A DNA stretch of 18,189 bases. Origin: DAISLF01 sp964517345. Its GTDB lineage: Bacteria; Patescibacteriota; Gracilibacteria; Peribacterales; Peribacteraceae. Position 1 is the first letter of the stretch, and the number at the start of each line of letters is the position of its first letter. The stretch lies in contig CAZFBZ010000030.1 of assembly GCA_964517345.1 (NCBI GenBank), forward strand, positions 1 to 18,189. Reading direction: 5' to 3'. The position numbers were made by a program, and so were the translations under genes. The notes beneath the pieces are model-generated. The model made no database searches, was not told where the DNA came from, and saw only the letters and a program-made list of their open reading frames with translations. This document shows, one piece after another, positions 1-7,078 of the stretch.

Positions 1-8
1 CAATATAA

Positions 9-38
9 TTGACATTACGGCCTTTTCTGCCATTTTAT
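9..38 (+). promoter_or_regulatory. Putative promoter for the methyltransferase/CPBP operon
   Basis: A perfect TTGACA lies at 9-14, followed after 18 nt by TTTTAT (33-38), which would start transcription at about 45 and leave a leader of only a few nt before the ATG at 50. A perfect TATAAT also overlaps at 4-9; its -35 would lie outside the window, so a second start further upstream is possible. Confidence 0.5.
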
Positions 39-49
39 GGCCCATTTTT

Positions 50-1306
50 ATGGACTTCGAGCGGCACAGCGAACGGGCAATGGAAGACACGGGACCCCTG
101 GGCACCCGGTTCCTGGAGGATGTCCGGACAAGCAGTTTCCGGCCGTTCACCACGGCGGAGGCTGGTGCCATTGTTGAACGCGAATGCCTGTCCGGAACGT
201 TGCTGACACAACTGACAGACGCGGAACACCGGGTACTCGCCGGGTATCTGACCATGGCGGTGCTCACGCAATACAACACGGCGATGCGCCGCGCGATCGC
301 TGAAGAACCTCTTGTGCGCATCGACAACGACATGGATTTTCTCGATCACCTTTCACCAAAGGATCTTGGCGCACTGCCATCTCTCGGACGCGTGAATCTC
401 CTGAATCTCGGTCGCCCGCGCAACAATCAATGGCAGGTCATCGCCGACGGGGCGGGACTGCAGCCGCTCACTCCGGGTCAGCGCATCGGCATCTGCACCA
501 ATCCCGAACTGTGGGCCAGTACCTATCTCCATCAGGATGACGGGCTGTCCTCTCCCGACGTGCGGCCGTATGCCTACCGCAATCTTCTGGGATACGAGGT
601 ACACGGTTTTCCGAATACCGAAAGCGGCTTTGTGGCTCTTCTCAGGCACATCCGCGAACGCCAGCAGAAGAACGGCAAAGATCCCATCCGCATGCTCGAT
701 GTCGGCGGAGCCATGGGACGCGCACTGTGGGAAGCACAACAGATCGACCCTGCGATCGTCACCTACAATCTCACGCCGCACGAGGAGCCCGCGCGCTGGC
801 CGACGAATCACTTCCGCCTGTCGGGTGGCGAGACGATGCCCGCGGACTGGCGCGAGCAGATGGACCTCATCGTCTCCAGCTGGGCGATCATGTACTGCGT
901 CTACCCGGATATCGCGCTGCGCAACTGCGTGGAGGCGCTGGCGCCGGGCGGCGAGGCGCATCTGGATTACGGCACCGTGATGGAAAGAACGGCGATGTCG
1001 TACCACACGGGCCCCGAAGGGCAGGCGGCGCTCTCCCGGCGCATGGCCGGCGCGTTCCGCTGGCTGCTCAAGTTGCGGAAACAGAGCAACATCGAGGTGA
1101 CGGGCTGCGCGGACGAGTGGGGCGAAGAAACGTTCTGGACCCGCGAGAGCGAACTTGGATCATTCAACACGCACCGCACCAGTCTCTGCATCCGCAAAAT
1201 CCACTCGCTGGATGCGGCAATGAACGACAAACGTGCCGAAACCAGCCGGAAAACTGGCAGCCTTATGTGCAGTGGAAGTGATGTCGGCCCGACGCTTCAC
1301 ATCTGA
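50..1306 (+). CDS. SAM-dependent methyltransferase-like protein
   Basis: The 418-residue product has a class I (Rossmann) SAM-methyltransferase core in its second half. Motif I is LDVGGAMG (residues about 216-223). A post-I acidic region follows, then the motif IV-like 'MDLIVSSWAIMY' and 'LAPGGEAHLDYG', the usual post-motif III loop and strand. The first 200 or so residues match no domain I recognise and may bind substrate. The substrate cannot be predicted. ATG 50 is the first usable start after the promoter; ATG 80 is an in-frame alternative. The stop lies 3 nt before the next gene, so the two are almost certainly co-transcribed. No signal peptide is seen, so it is probably cytoplasmic. The methyltransferase fold is well supported; the biological role is unknown. 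Confidence 0.8.
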   Translation: MDFERHSERAMEDTGPLGTRFLEDVRTSSFRPFTTAEAGAIVERECLSGTLLTQLTDAEHRVLAGYLTMAVLTQYNTAMRRAIAEEPLVRIDNDMDFLDHLSPKDLGALPSLGRVNLLNLGRPRNNQWQVIADGAGLQPLTPGQRIGICTNPELWASTYLHQDDGLSSPDVRPYAYRNLLGYEVHGFPNTESGFVALLRHIRERQQKNGKDPIRMLDVGGAMGRALWEAQQIDPAIVTYNLTPHEEPARWPTNHFRLSGGETMPADWREQMDLIVSSWAIMYCVYPDIALRNCVEALAPGGEAHLDYGTVMERTAMSYHTGPEGQAALSRRMAGAFRWLLKLRKQSNIEVTGCADEWGEETFWTRESELGSFNTHRTSLCIRKIHSLDAAMNDKRAETSRKTGSLMCSGSDVGPTLHI

Positions 1307-1309
1307 TCC

Positions 1310-2167
1310 ATGGCTCGCAAAGGTCCGCACCGGCCTCCCAACAACGCGACGCCCTCGGCGGCGCCTGCCGCACCCCGGCCCGCAGCGCCCGGCATCACGC
1401 GGCGTCAGTTGTTCACGCGGATGGCGCTGCTCGGTGCCAGCGGCGTGCTGGTCGGGCAGACGCATGAGAACGCCAAAATCGCCGAGAAGCTGCGGGCCGA
1501 CGAGGACAAGAGGCGGCGCGAGGGCAAGCCTGCGCCGGAGCCCGATATCAGCCTCTTCGGGGCGATCAACAATCGTTTCCGGAAGCCGGAGCAGATCATC
1601 GGCGGCACGGAACAGTCGTATATGACAACAGCCGTCATCGGCGCTGTGAACTATCTCGCCAATATTCTCGCGGGCAAAGTGCTGGCGAAGCTGGAGATTC
1701 CGGGCGGCAACCGGGGCCTCGCCGGAGGCAAATTGCGCAAAATGCTGCATGAGCAGCCGATCGCAACGGTGCTCCAGGGGTGCATCGGTGCGCCCATCAC
1801 GGAGGAAGTGCTCTTCCGCATGATTCCGTCCGAGTACATGGCGGGCAACGGCGGCGCAGGCGTGTCGTGGACCGTGGGCACGCTCTCATCTGCGGTCTTC
1901 GCGCTCATGCACAACCTCAGGCAGCACCCGAACGGACAGGTGACATTCGAGAAGGGCATCCCGCTCCAGCAGTTCATGACCGGCCTCGTCTGCTGGCACC
2001 TGATGCGCACGCGCGGCATCGACCATGCCATCGTCGGACACGGCACGCAGAGCGTGATCGTGATGGTTCGCGCACTGATGGCAGCAAAAGCCGGCGAAGC
2101 CGGCAGCAAGCCCTCCGCGCAACCCGGAGCTCCGATGCCACCGCCACCGGCGCCGCCGAAGGCCTGA
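1310..2167 (+). CDS. CPBP family intramembrane metalloprotease-like protein
   Basis: This 285-residue protein has the three CPBP (CAAX/Abi-type) signatures: EEVLFR (E165-E166 and R170), the FxxxH motif FALMH (H201), and a final histidine in GHGTQS (H244). In the known family these residues build the membrane-embedded zinc/glutamate active site. Moderately hydrophobic segments surround them, fewer and weaker than in typical eight-helix members. The N-terminus is a proline/alanine-rich tail followed by TRRQLFTRMALLGASGVLVG (about 30-49), which resembles a twin-arginine signal or a signal anchor. The C-terminus is a proline-rich tail. It lies 3 nt after the methyltransferase gene with no Shine-Dalgarno, so translation is likely coupled. 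Substrate is unknown; family members process prenylated proteins, bacteriocin-type peptides or regulators. Confidence 0.75.
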   Translation: MARKGPHRPPNNATPSAAPAAPRPAAPGITRRQLFTRMALLGASGVLVGQTHENAKIAEKLRADEDKRRREGKPAPEPDISLFGAINNRFRKPEQIIGGTEQSYMTTAVIGAVNYLANILAGKVLAKLEIPGGNRGLAGGKLRKMLHEQPIATVLQGCIGAPITEEVLFRMIPSEYMAGNGGAGVSWTVGTLSSAVFALMHNLRQHPNGQVTFEKGIPLQQFMTGLVCWHLMRTRGIDHAIVGHGTQSVIVMVRALMAAKAGEAGSKPSAQPGAPMPPPPAPPKA

Positions 2168-2178
2168 CCTTGTCAGGC
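2162..2178. repeat. 7-bp inverted repeat over a stop codon and -35 element
   Basis: GCCTGAC (2162-2168) and GTCAGGC (2172-2178) pair perfectly around a 3-nt loop. The repeat covers the CPBP gene's stop codon and contains the TTGTCA -35 of the lipoprotein promoter. There is no T-run after it, so it is more likely an operator or chance than a terminator. Confidence 0.4.
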
Positions 2179-2198
2179 GTGACCGAGCATCGTACTTT
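2170..2198 (+). promoter_or_regulatory. Leaderless promoter of the lipoprotein gene
   Basis: TTGTCA (2170-2175), a 17-nt spacer, then TACTTT (2193-2198). The hexamer ends exactly 6 nt before the ATG at 2205, so the predicted first transcribed base is the A of the start codon. No Shine-Dalgarno is present. Confidence 0.65.
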
Positions 2199-2204
2199 GG
2201 ACGC

Positions 2205-2936
2205 ATGAAGCGCCGTCTGTTCCTCCTGTGTCTGCCCGTGCTGCTCTCCGCCTGCGGCACAAAAGCACCCGTCGCGACCGTTCCGCCCCCCGCGCCCGCC
2301 ACGCTGCTTTCGTTCAAGACCTACATGCAGCGCGGCATGCCCGAGCAGGATGTGTTCGTCGAACAACGACGCGGGGCGCCCCTGATGCGCGCGCAGAACG
2401 ACCGCTCGCCGGAAGCCATGTCGTTCATGCTGGAACGCAGCGCCTGGACGGCAGCGGCCGCCGTGCCCCGCGATCCGGTGAAAACCGGGTCCGACGCGCT
2501 CGACGGGATCGGCAAGGGACGCAGTCTGCGCATGAGGATGGACGACTGGCTGGCCGCCGTCGGGACAGGGCGCTACGAAGTCTCGGGACACACCGGCCGC
2601 ATCACCGCACAATTCCAACGGCTCGTGGAGAACGGCAAGTACTCCCTGTGGTGCGGATGGATCGCGCGCGGCGCGAAGAAATCGCTCGCCATCGATCCCT
2701 GCGGCAAAGCCGACGGCAGCGACAGCACCTTCCAGGCGGACTACGACGGACGAGGAGAAATCGACGTCACCGGCCGGGCGCTGCTGCAGAGCAACGCGAG
2801 CGGCTCGGCGATCATCATGCTGGTGTATCACAGCGATAACGTCACACACGGTTCCGTGCCCGGCGAGTTCGGCAAGAACGCCCACACGCACCTGACTGTG
2901 GAACTGCCGAGACCGGGAGCCGTCCGGGATTTTTGA
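2205..2936 (+). CDS. Putative lipoprotein of unknown function
   Basis: The 243-residue product starts with a classic lipoprotein signal: MKRR, a hydrophobic stretch, and the lipobox LLSAC with the lipidated cysteine at C17. The mature part has no domain I recognise. It is mixed alpha/beta in composition, with four cysteines beyond the lipobox unlikely to be a metal site (only two, around C170 and C186, are evident) and a polar C-terminus. By family knowledge it would be cleaved by signal peptidase II and anchored on the outer face of the membrane. It appears to be transcribed alone, from a leaderless promoter at 2170-2198, and is followed by a strong hairpin. The lipoprotein call rests on the N-terminus; function is unknown. 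Confidence 0.75.
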   Translation: MKRRLFLLCLPVLLSACGTKAPVATVPPPAPATLLSFKTYMQRGMPEQDVFVEQRRGAPLMRAQNDRSPEAMSFMLERSAWTAAAAVPRDPVKTGSDALDGIGKGRSLRMRMDDWLAAVGTGRYEVSGHTGRITAQFQRLVENGKYSLWCGWIARGAKKSLAIDPCGKADGSDSTFQADYDGRGEIDVTGRALLQSNASGSAIIMLVYHSDNVTHGSVPGEFGKNAHTHLTVELPRPGAVRDF

Positions 2937-2940
2937 AGTG

Positions 2941-2963
2941 GCCCCCGTGCAGAACACGGGGGC
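2941..2963. terminator. Strong hairpin between convergent genes
   Basis: GCCCCCGTG (2941-2949) pairs perfectly with CACGGGGGC (2955-2963) around a 5-nt loop. It starts 5 nt after the lipoprotein stop and lies between it and a convergent small gene, where a shared terminator is expected. There is no U-tract on either side, so factor-independent termination is uncertain. Confidence 0.5.
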
Positions 2964-3007
2964 AGGCGATGTGATGGAGGAGGTGGGTGGAAGTTGCGGT
3001 GACGTGA

Positions 3008-3223
3008 TTAGTTGATGTCGTTGCCGCGGTTGGGGAAGAGGGAGGTGTAGCCGGCCTGGTAGGCCGGGTCCCACGGCTTGGTGCCGCGGGTGGTGCTGGC
3101 CTGCTTGGCAGCCTTGTCCTCACCGGCGTCGTCGCTGGTGGCGGCCTTGTCGTCCACGGGGACGATGACCAGCAGGATCAGCTCCAGAACCTCGCCCTCA
3201 CCGTCACGCACGTTGTCGCTCAT
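3008..3223 (-). CDS. Small acidic protein of unknown function
   Basis: A 71-residue product that matches no family I know. It has an acidic N-terminus (MSDNVRDGEGE), a short very hydrophobic run (LELILLVIVPV, about residues 14-24), a charged linker rich in D, K and A, and an aromatic C-terminal third containing TKPWDPAYQAGYTSLF. I chose the ATG at 3223 because AGAGGA lies 7 nt upstream, one of the few convincing Shine-Dalgarno sequences in the window. A TTG at 3241, preceded by TAACCT at a leaderless distance, would add six residues. The bias of the sequence looks protein-like, and no better reading frame covers the region. It could be a small membrane-associated or secreted peptide precursor. 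Confidence 0.5.
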   Translation of the reverse strand: MSDNVRDGEGEVLELILLVIVPVDDKAATSDDAGEDKAAKQASTTRGTKPWDPAYQAGYTSLFPNRGNDIN

Positions 3224-3230
3224 CACTAGG

Positions 3231-3236
3231 TCCTCT
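3231..3236 (-). promoter_or_regulatory. Shine-Dalgarno of the small acidic protein gene
   Basis: AGAGGA on the minus strand, 7 nt before the ATG at 3223. It stands out because most genes here lack such a site, and it favours ATG 3223 over TTG 3241. Confidence 0.5.
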
Positions 3237-3377
3237 GACAAAGACTCAGGTTATCGCCATTCCCTCCCGCCGATGCGGAAGAGACGCCGAGAATACTCAT
3301 CCCGCAGTCCGATGCAAGATCCAAGGGACGCACCTATGTTTTTAGGCTCCAGGAAGATCAAAAAATCGGATGTTCCG

Positions 3378-3394
3378 TGCGCGAAATCCGCGCA
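3378..3394. repeat. Inverted repeat in the tmk promoter
   Basis: TGCGCG (3378-3383) and CGCGCA (3389-3394) form a perfect 6-bp inverted repeat around AAATC. It sits where the -35/-10 spacer of the tmk promoter should be, so it could be an operator. Confidence 0.4.
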
Positions 3395-3396
3395 AG

Positions 3397-3405
3397 TGCT
3401 ACCCT
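3397..3405 (+). promoter_or_regulatory. Leaderless extended -10 promoter of tmk
   Basis: TGCTACCCT is an extended -10 (TGn plus TACCCT at 3400-3405). It ends 6 nt before ATG 3412, predicting a leaderless transcript. No convincing -35 is visible. Confidence 0.5.
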
Positions 3406-3411
3406 CCGGTC

Positions 3412-4026
3412 ATGCACCCCGGCGCATTCATCGTCCTCGACGGACCCGACGGCACGGGCACCACGACGCACAGCGCCCTGCTCGCGGAGCGGCTGACGAA
3501 GCGCGGACGCAAAGTCCTCCTCACGCGCGAACCCACGGACGGCCCGATCGGCACGAGTATCCGGGAATTCCTGACGGGCAAGACGGACCTGACGCCCTCG
3601 GCGCTCCAGCTGCTCTTCTGCGCAGACCGGTCGTGGCATGTGGAACACGTGATCGAGCCGGCGCTCAAAAAAGGCATGTTCGTCATTTGCGACCGCTACG
3701 TCCCCTCGACACTGGTCTACGCCGCCGCACAAAAGCTCGACGTCGCCTGGCTGACCACAGTCAACGCCGCATTCCGCAGCCCGGATTGCATCATCTTCAC
3801 GCTGCCCCCGCCCGACGTCGGCATCAAGCGCCTCAGTTCCCGTAAGGACAAGGAAATGTTCGAGACCAGTGACTTCCAGGAGCGGATTCACGAAGGCTAC
3901 GTCCGTATGGCCAAAGAAAACCCCGATATCCGCGTGGTGGACACATCCGGCGAGAAGCAGGCTGTGGCCGATGCAATCGAGCAGGCAGTCTCCGACGCAC
4001 TGGAGGAACGGGGAATGACGCTGTAA
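3412..4026 (+). CDS. tmk: Thymidylate kinase (dTMP kinase)
   Basis: Phosphorylates dTMP to dTDP with ATP in the cytoplasm, the last dedicated step towards dTTP. The 204-residue length is typical. The order of motifs fits: FIVLDGPDGTGTTT (P-loop region, residues 6-19), TREP (dTMP-binding region), the DRY motif CDRYVPSTLVY (D94-R95-Y96), and a LID-like SSRKDKEMFE segment. I start at ATG 3412 rather than ATG 3370, because the leaderless -10 lies 6 nt upstream and MHPGAFIVLDG is the normal N-terminus. An oddity is that the Walker A lysine of GxxxxGK[ST] is replaced by threonine (T17). The rest of the fold is intact, so the gene is probably functional. Confidence in the family is high. Confidence 0.9.
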   Translation: MHPGAFIVLDGPDGTGTTTHSALLAERLTKRGRKVLLTREPTDGPIGTSIREFLTGKTDLTPSALQLLFCADRSWHVEHVIEPALKKGMFVICDRYVPSTLVYAAAQKLDVAWLTTVNAAFRSPDCIIFTLPPPDVGIKRLSSRKDKEMFETSDFQERIHEGYVRMAKENPDIRVVDTSGEKQAVADAIEQAVSDALEERGMTL

Positions 4027-4105
4027 CGAAATCGCTTCTCAAACGTAACAATCACTGCACAAGAGCGGCGGCGGCGTGTCTGTCGGACCTGACGACCCTC
4101 CTCCG

Positions 4106-4111
4106 TATACT
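4106..4111 (+). promoter_or_regulatory. -10 element of the SLH/propeller gene
   Basis: TATACT ends 25 nt before ATG 4137, giving a leader of about 19 nt that is nearly all pyrimidine and has no Shine-Dalgarno. No clear -35 is seen at the right distance. Confidence 0.5.
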
Positions 4112-4136
4112 TCTATCCACTTTTCCCTCTTCTCTT

Positions 4137-6653
4137 ATGAGACAGCCCCTCTCCCGGCGCCTCGCATCGGCCCTCACGGCCGTCGCGGTGCTCGCATCCG
4201 CGTCGCCGGCACTCGCATTCAGCGATGTCAGCGCCAGCACCAAGTACTCGGTCGCCATCAAGGCTCTCGAGGCCAAAGGCGTCATCAAAGGCTACGAGGA
4301 CGGCACCTTCAAGCCCGGCAACCGCATCAACCGCGCCGAGTTCCTGAAGATCGTCATCCACGCGGCCTACGACCAGGCGACCATCGATGAACTCCTCTCC
4401 CGCGTGAAGATCAAAGGCTTCACCGACGTGATGGGCGACGAGTGGTTCGCACAGGACGTCTACTTCGCCACCGCCAAGGGCATCATCGGCGGCTATCCGG
4501 ACGGCAGTTTCCGCCCAAACCAGGACATCACCTTCGTGGAAGCCGCGAAAATCATCACGCTCGCCTACGGCCAGCAGGCACAGGGTTACGGCGAGTGGTA
4601 CGAGCCGTTCGCCCGCGCTCTGGAATCAGCCAAGGCCATCCCGCCAACCGTGGCGGCACTGGACCGGCCCATCACCCGCGGCGAAATGGCCGAGATGATC
4701 TGGCGCCTCTCGGAGAACCGCACCGACCAGCCGACGAAAGGCTTCCTGAACGTGAAGCACCCCGAGCTCTCCGTCAACATGGCGAGCGATGACGTGCAGA
4801 ATGCCAAATCCTGCGTCGATCTCCGCGCCTTTGCGACGGAGGCAGCAGCCGCAAACACTGGGGGTGAGATGTACTACGACAAGGCCCAGATGGGCGCTCC
4901 CGCCCCGACCGCGAACCGTGCCGAGGATTCCGCAGCGACCCTCCAGACGGGCGGCGGAGGCGACTACTCCGAGACGAACGTCCAGGTGGCGGGTGTCGAC
5001 GAGGCCGACATCGTCAAGACTGACGGCACGTACCTCTACATCGTCCGCAACGATACGAAATCGCTCATCAGCATCGTTAAGGCCAACCCGGCCAGCGCAC
5101 TGAAAGAGGAAGGGCGTATCGATCTGACCAACGACGGCATCTCCGCCCGGGAGATGTACGTGGAGAACGGCCGTCTCGTCGTCATCGGACCCGAGTACGG
5201 CTCGCCGGTGATCTACGACAAACGCGCCGCGTCGGACATGATGATCCGGCCGGGGTATTACCCGATGCAACAGCAGCGCACGGTCGTCCGCATCTATGAC
5301 GTCCGCGACGCCGCCAATCCCAAGATGCTGCGCTCGGTCGCATTCCAGGGCGACGAAGTCTCATCCCGTAAGATCGGCAACAAGACCTACCTCGTCCTGC
5401 GCCAGCAGCCGGCATGGTGGGGCGGTCCTATCCCGCTCGCGGACGACAAGCTCGTCCCGCTGATGGAGGACTCCAAGATCGGCAGAGAGACGCCCGTCGC
5501 GCGTTGTGCGGACGTGGCGATCCTCCCCTACGTGCCCTCGCCGCAGTACATGACGGTCGCGGTGATCCGGACCGATGACGCGAACGCCGATGTTCAGACC
5601 GAAGTCGTCCTCGGCAGCGCCGAGAACGTCTACGCGTCCGCCAAAAACCTCTACGTCGCGACGACGGACTGGCAGTACAACTGGGACGCCAAGAACCCGA
5701 CCAGTTCCGAGCGCACGCGCCTTTACCGCTTCTCGCTCGCCGACAACGGCGTCAGCTTCGCCGACAAAGGCTCCGTGCCGGGACGCATCCTGAACCAGTT
5801 CTCCATGGACGAGAACGGCAGCACGTTCCGCATCGCCACGACCGAAGGCCAGAGCTGGGATGAAACCCACCGCTCCACCAACTCGCTCTACACGCTGAAC
5901 CTCGCGCTCGAGCCTGTCGGCAAGGTGACCGACATCGCGCCGGGCGAGACGATCTACTCCGTGCGCTTCATGGGTAACCGTGCCTACATGGTCACATTCA
6001 AGACGGTCGATCCGTTCTTCGTCATCGACCTCACGGATGCGCGCAACCCCAAGATCCTCGGCCAGCTCAAGATCCCGGGCTTCAGCAACTATCTGCACCC
6101 CTACGACGACAACCACGTCATCGGCTTCGGCAAGGAAGTGGACGAGTCGATCGACAAAGACAAAGTGCACACCGATGACGCCATCTACTACACAGCCATC
6201 CAGGGCATGAAGATCTCCATGTTCGACGTCTCGGACGTCAGCAACCCGACCGAGAAGTGGAAGACCGTGATCGGCGACCGCGGCACCGAGAGCCCGCTCC
6301 TCAACGACCACAAGGCGCTGCTCTTCGAGAAAGACAAAGGACTGCTCTCGTTCCCGGTGCTGGTCACCAAGACCCCCGCCGGACAGCCGAAGAGCGCCGA
6401 CGGACAGCCCGTATTCCAGGGCGCTTACGTGTATGACGTGTCCCTCACCAAGGGTTTCACGCTCAAGGGCACGGTCACGCACTACGACGATGACAGCGTC
6501 TTCCTCAAGTCCGGCAGCTACTGGTACGGCGGCGAAAAAGACGTACAGCGTGTCGTCCGCATCGGCGAATCGCTCTACACGATCTCTCCGGACGAAGTCC
6601 GCGGAAGCGCGCTCAGTGATCTCCGGCTCCAGGGCAAAGTCGTCCTGAAGTAA
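4137..6653 (+). CDS. Secreted SLH-repeat protein with C-terminal beta-propeller domain
   Basis: An 838-residue surface protein. A Sec signal peptide occupies residues 1-27 (twin basic start, hydrophobic core, ALA|F cleavage site). Three SLH-type repeats follow: FSDV...KGVIKGYEDGTFKP...NRAEFLKI (about 28-80), FTDV...GIIGGYPDGSFRP (about 95-145), and a more degenerate third repeat ending in ITRGEMAEMIWRL (about 155-200). SLH repeats anchor proteins to the cell wall or S-layer through wall polymers. After a low-complexity linker comes a large propeller domain opening with ETNVQVAGVDEADIVKTDG (about 277 onward) and running to the end. This is the signature of the Beta_propel family, whose function is unknown. 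There is no LPXTG-like motif, so it is not an evident sortase substrate. It is likely monocistronic: its own promoter lies upstream and an intrinsic terminator follows. Confidence 0.9.
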   Translation: MRQPLSRRLASALTAVAVLASASPALAFSDVSASTKYSVAIKALEAKGVIKGYEDGTFKPGNRINRAEFLKIVIHAAYDQATIDELLSRVKIKGFTDVMGDEWFAQDVYFATAKGIIGGYPDGSFRPNQDITFVEAAKIITLAYGQQAQGYGEWYEPFARALESAKAIPPTVAALDRPITRGEMAEMIWRLSENRTDQPTKGFLNVKHPELSVNMASDDVQNAKSCVDLRAFATEAAAANTGGEMYYDKAQMGAPAPTANRAEDSAATLQTGGGGDYSETNVQVAGVDEADIVKTDGTYLYIVRNDTKSLISIVKANPASALKEEGRIDLTNDGISAREMYVENGRLVVIGPEYGSPVIYDKRAASDMMIRPGYYPMQQQRTVVRIYDVRDAANPKMLRSVAFQGDEVSSRKIGNKTYLVLRQQPAWWGGPIPLADDKLVPLMEDSKIGRETPVARCADVAILPYVPSPQYMTVAVIRTDDANADVQTEVVLGSAENVYASAKNLYVATTDWQYNWDAKNPTSSERTRLYRFSLADNGVSFADKGSVPGRILNQFSMDENGSTFRIATTEGQSWDETHRSTNSLYTLNLALEPVGKVTDIAPGETIYSVRFMGNRAYMVTFKTVDPFFVIDLTDARNPKILGQLKIPGFSNYLHPYDDNHVIGFGKEVDESIDKDKVHTDDAIYYTAIQGMKISMFDVSDVSNPTEKWKTVIGDRGTESPLLNDHKALLFEKDKGLLSFPVLVTKTPAGQPKSADGQPVFQGAYVYDVSLTKGFTLKGTVTHYDDDSVFLKSGSYWYGGEKDVQRVVRIGESLYTISPDEVRGSALSDLRLQGKVVLK

Positions 6654-6659
6654 ACACCC

Positions 6660-7070
6660 TCACAGATTCGTCCCGAAAGCGGAGGACCTCTGTCCTCCGT
6701 TTTCATGTGCCTCGGCCGCCGCACGCGCAGTCGCGGACAGATGCTCGCGCACGACATCGCGCACCTTGGTAACTGTTCTGGCCTTTCCGCGTTCCATAAA
6801 ATCCCGGACGGACGCGACGACGAACAACAATTCATTCCTGCGGGAACGCCAATTGACCACCATGACATCGAGATTGCGCATGCAGACCTGTGCCAGGACG
6901 TCTTCCGCAGGCGGCTCGGCGCATTGCAGCACGCGCTCCATCGCCGCGAGGGACACGGGCGTCATGTGTGTCAGCAAATCCTCCAGATCCGCCACGAACG
7001 GCCGGGACGGATCGTTCTCCATTCCCTGGAGCTCATCGTGTGCCGTGCCGGAATCGCGTTCAGGTTGCAA
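6660..7070 (-). CDS. Conserved-looking protein of unknown function
   Basis: A 136-residue soluble protein that I do not recognise. The central part (from PFVADLEDLLTHMTP to RDVVREHLSATARAA) reads as a run of amphipathic helices with two or three cysteines and no signal peptide. The start is uncertain. TTG 7070 fits a promoter (TTGAAA 7106-7101, 16 nt, TAGAGT 7084-7079) that would leave a 2-nt leader. ATG 7022 would give 120 residues, and the frame stays open back to ATG 7148. The gene is divergent from folD and convergent with the SLH gene, whose terminator hairpin lies inside its last codons. No overlapping frame on the other strand looks more protein-like. Confidence 0.55.
   Translation of the reverse strand: MQPERDSGTAHDELQGMENDPSRPFVADLEDLLTHMTPVSLAAMERVLQCAEPPAEDVLAQVCMRNLDVMVVNWRSRRNELLFVVASVRDFMERGKARTVTKVRDVVREHLSATARAAAEAHENGGQRSSAFGTNL
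6680..6703 (+). terminator. Rho-independent terminator of the SLH/propeller gene
   Basis: CGGAGGAC (6680-6687) pairs perfectly with GTCCTCCG (6692-6699) around CTCT and is followed by TTTT. It lies 27 nt after the SLH gene stop. The preceding GAAAG on the other side gives weaker potential in the opposite direction. Confidence 0.8.
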
Positions 7071-7078
7071 GCCGGGAC

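Noticed and set aside
2941..2963. Textbook Rho-independent terminator
   Set aside because: The stem is perfect but there is no U-tract in either direction, so it is listed only as a probable terminator hairpin.
1974..3074. A 366-residue minus-strand open frame across the lipoprotein gene
   Set aside because: It has no recognisable motif and Arg/Ala-rich composition; the plus-strand gene has a perfect lipobox and promoter.
3008..3223. Lasso peptide precursor
   Set aside because: Thr at the -2 position before a Gly core was tempting (STTR|G), but no Asp/Glu falls at core position 7-9 (the nearest is at 6), and no lasso protease or cyclase genes are nearby.
3078..3845. A 255-residue open frame on the plus strand over the small gene and tmk
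   Set aside because: It is Arg/Pro/His-rich, a typical out-of-frame shadow of GC-rich coding DNA, and tmk in another frame is unmistakable.
5361..6482. A 373-residue open frame on the minus strand inside the SLH/propeller gene
   Set aside because: Its composition (long runs of V, D, R, E, G) is that of an antisense shadow; the plus-strand protein has clear domains.
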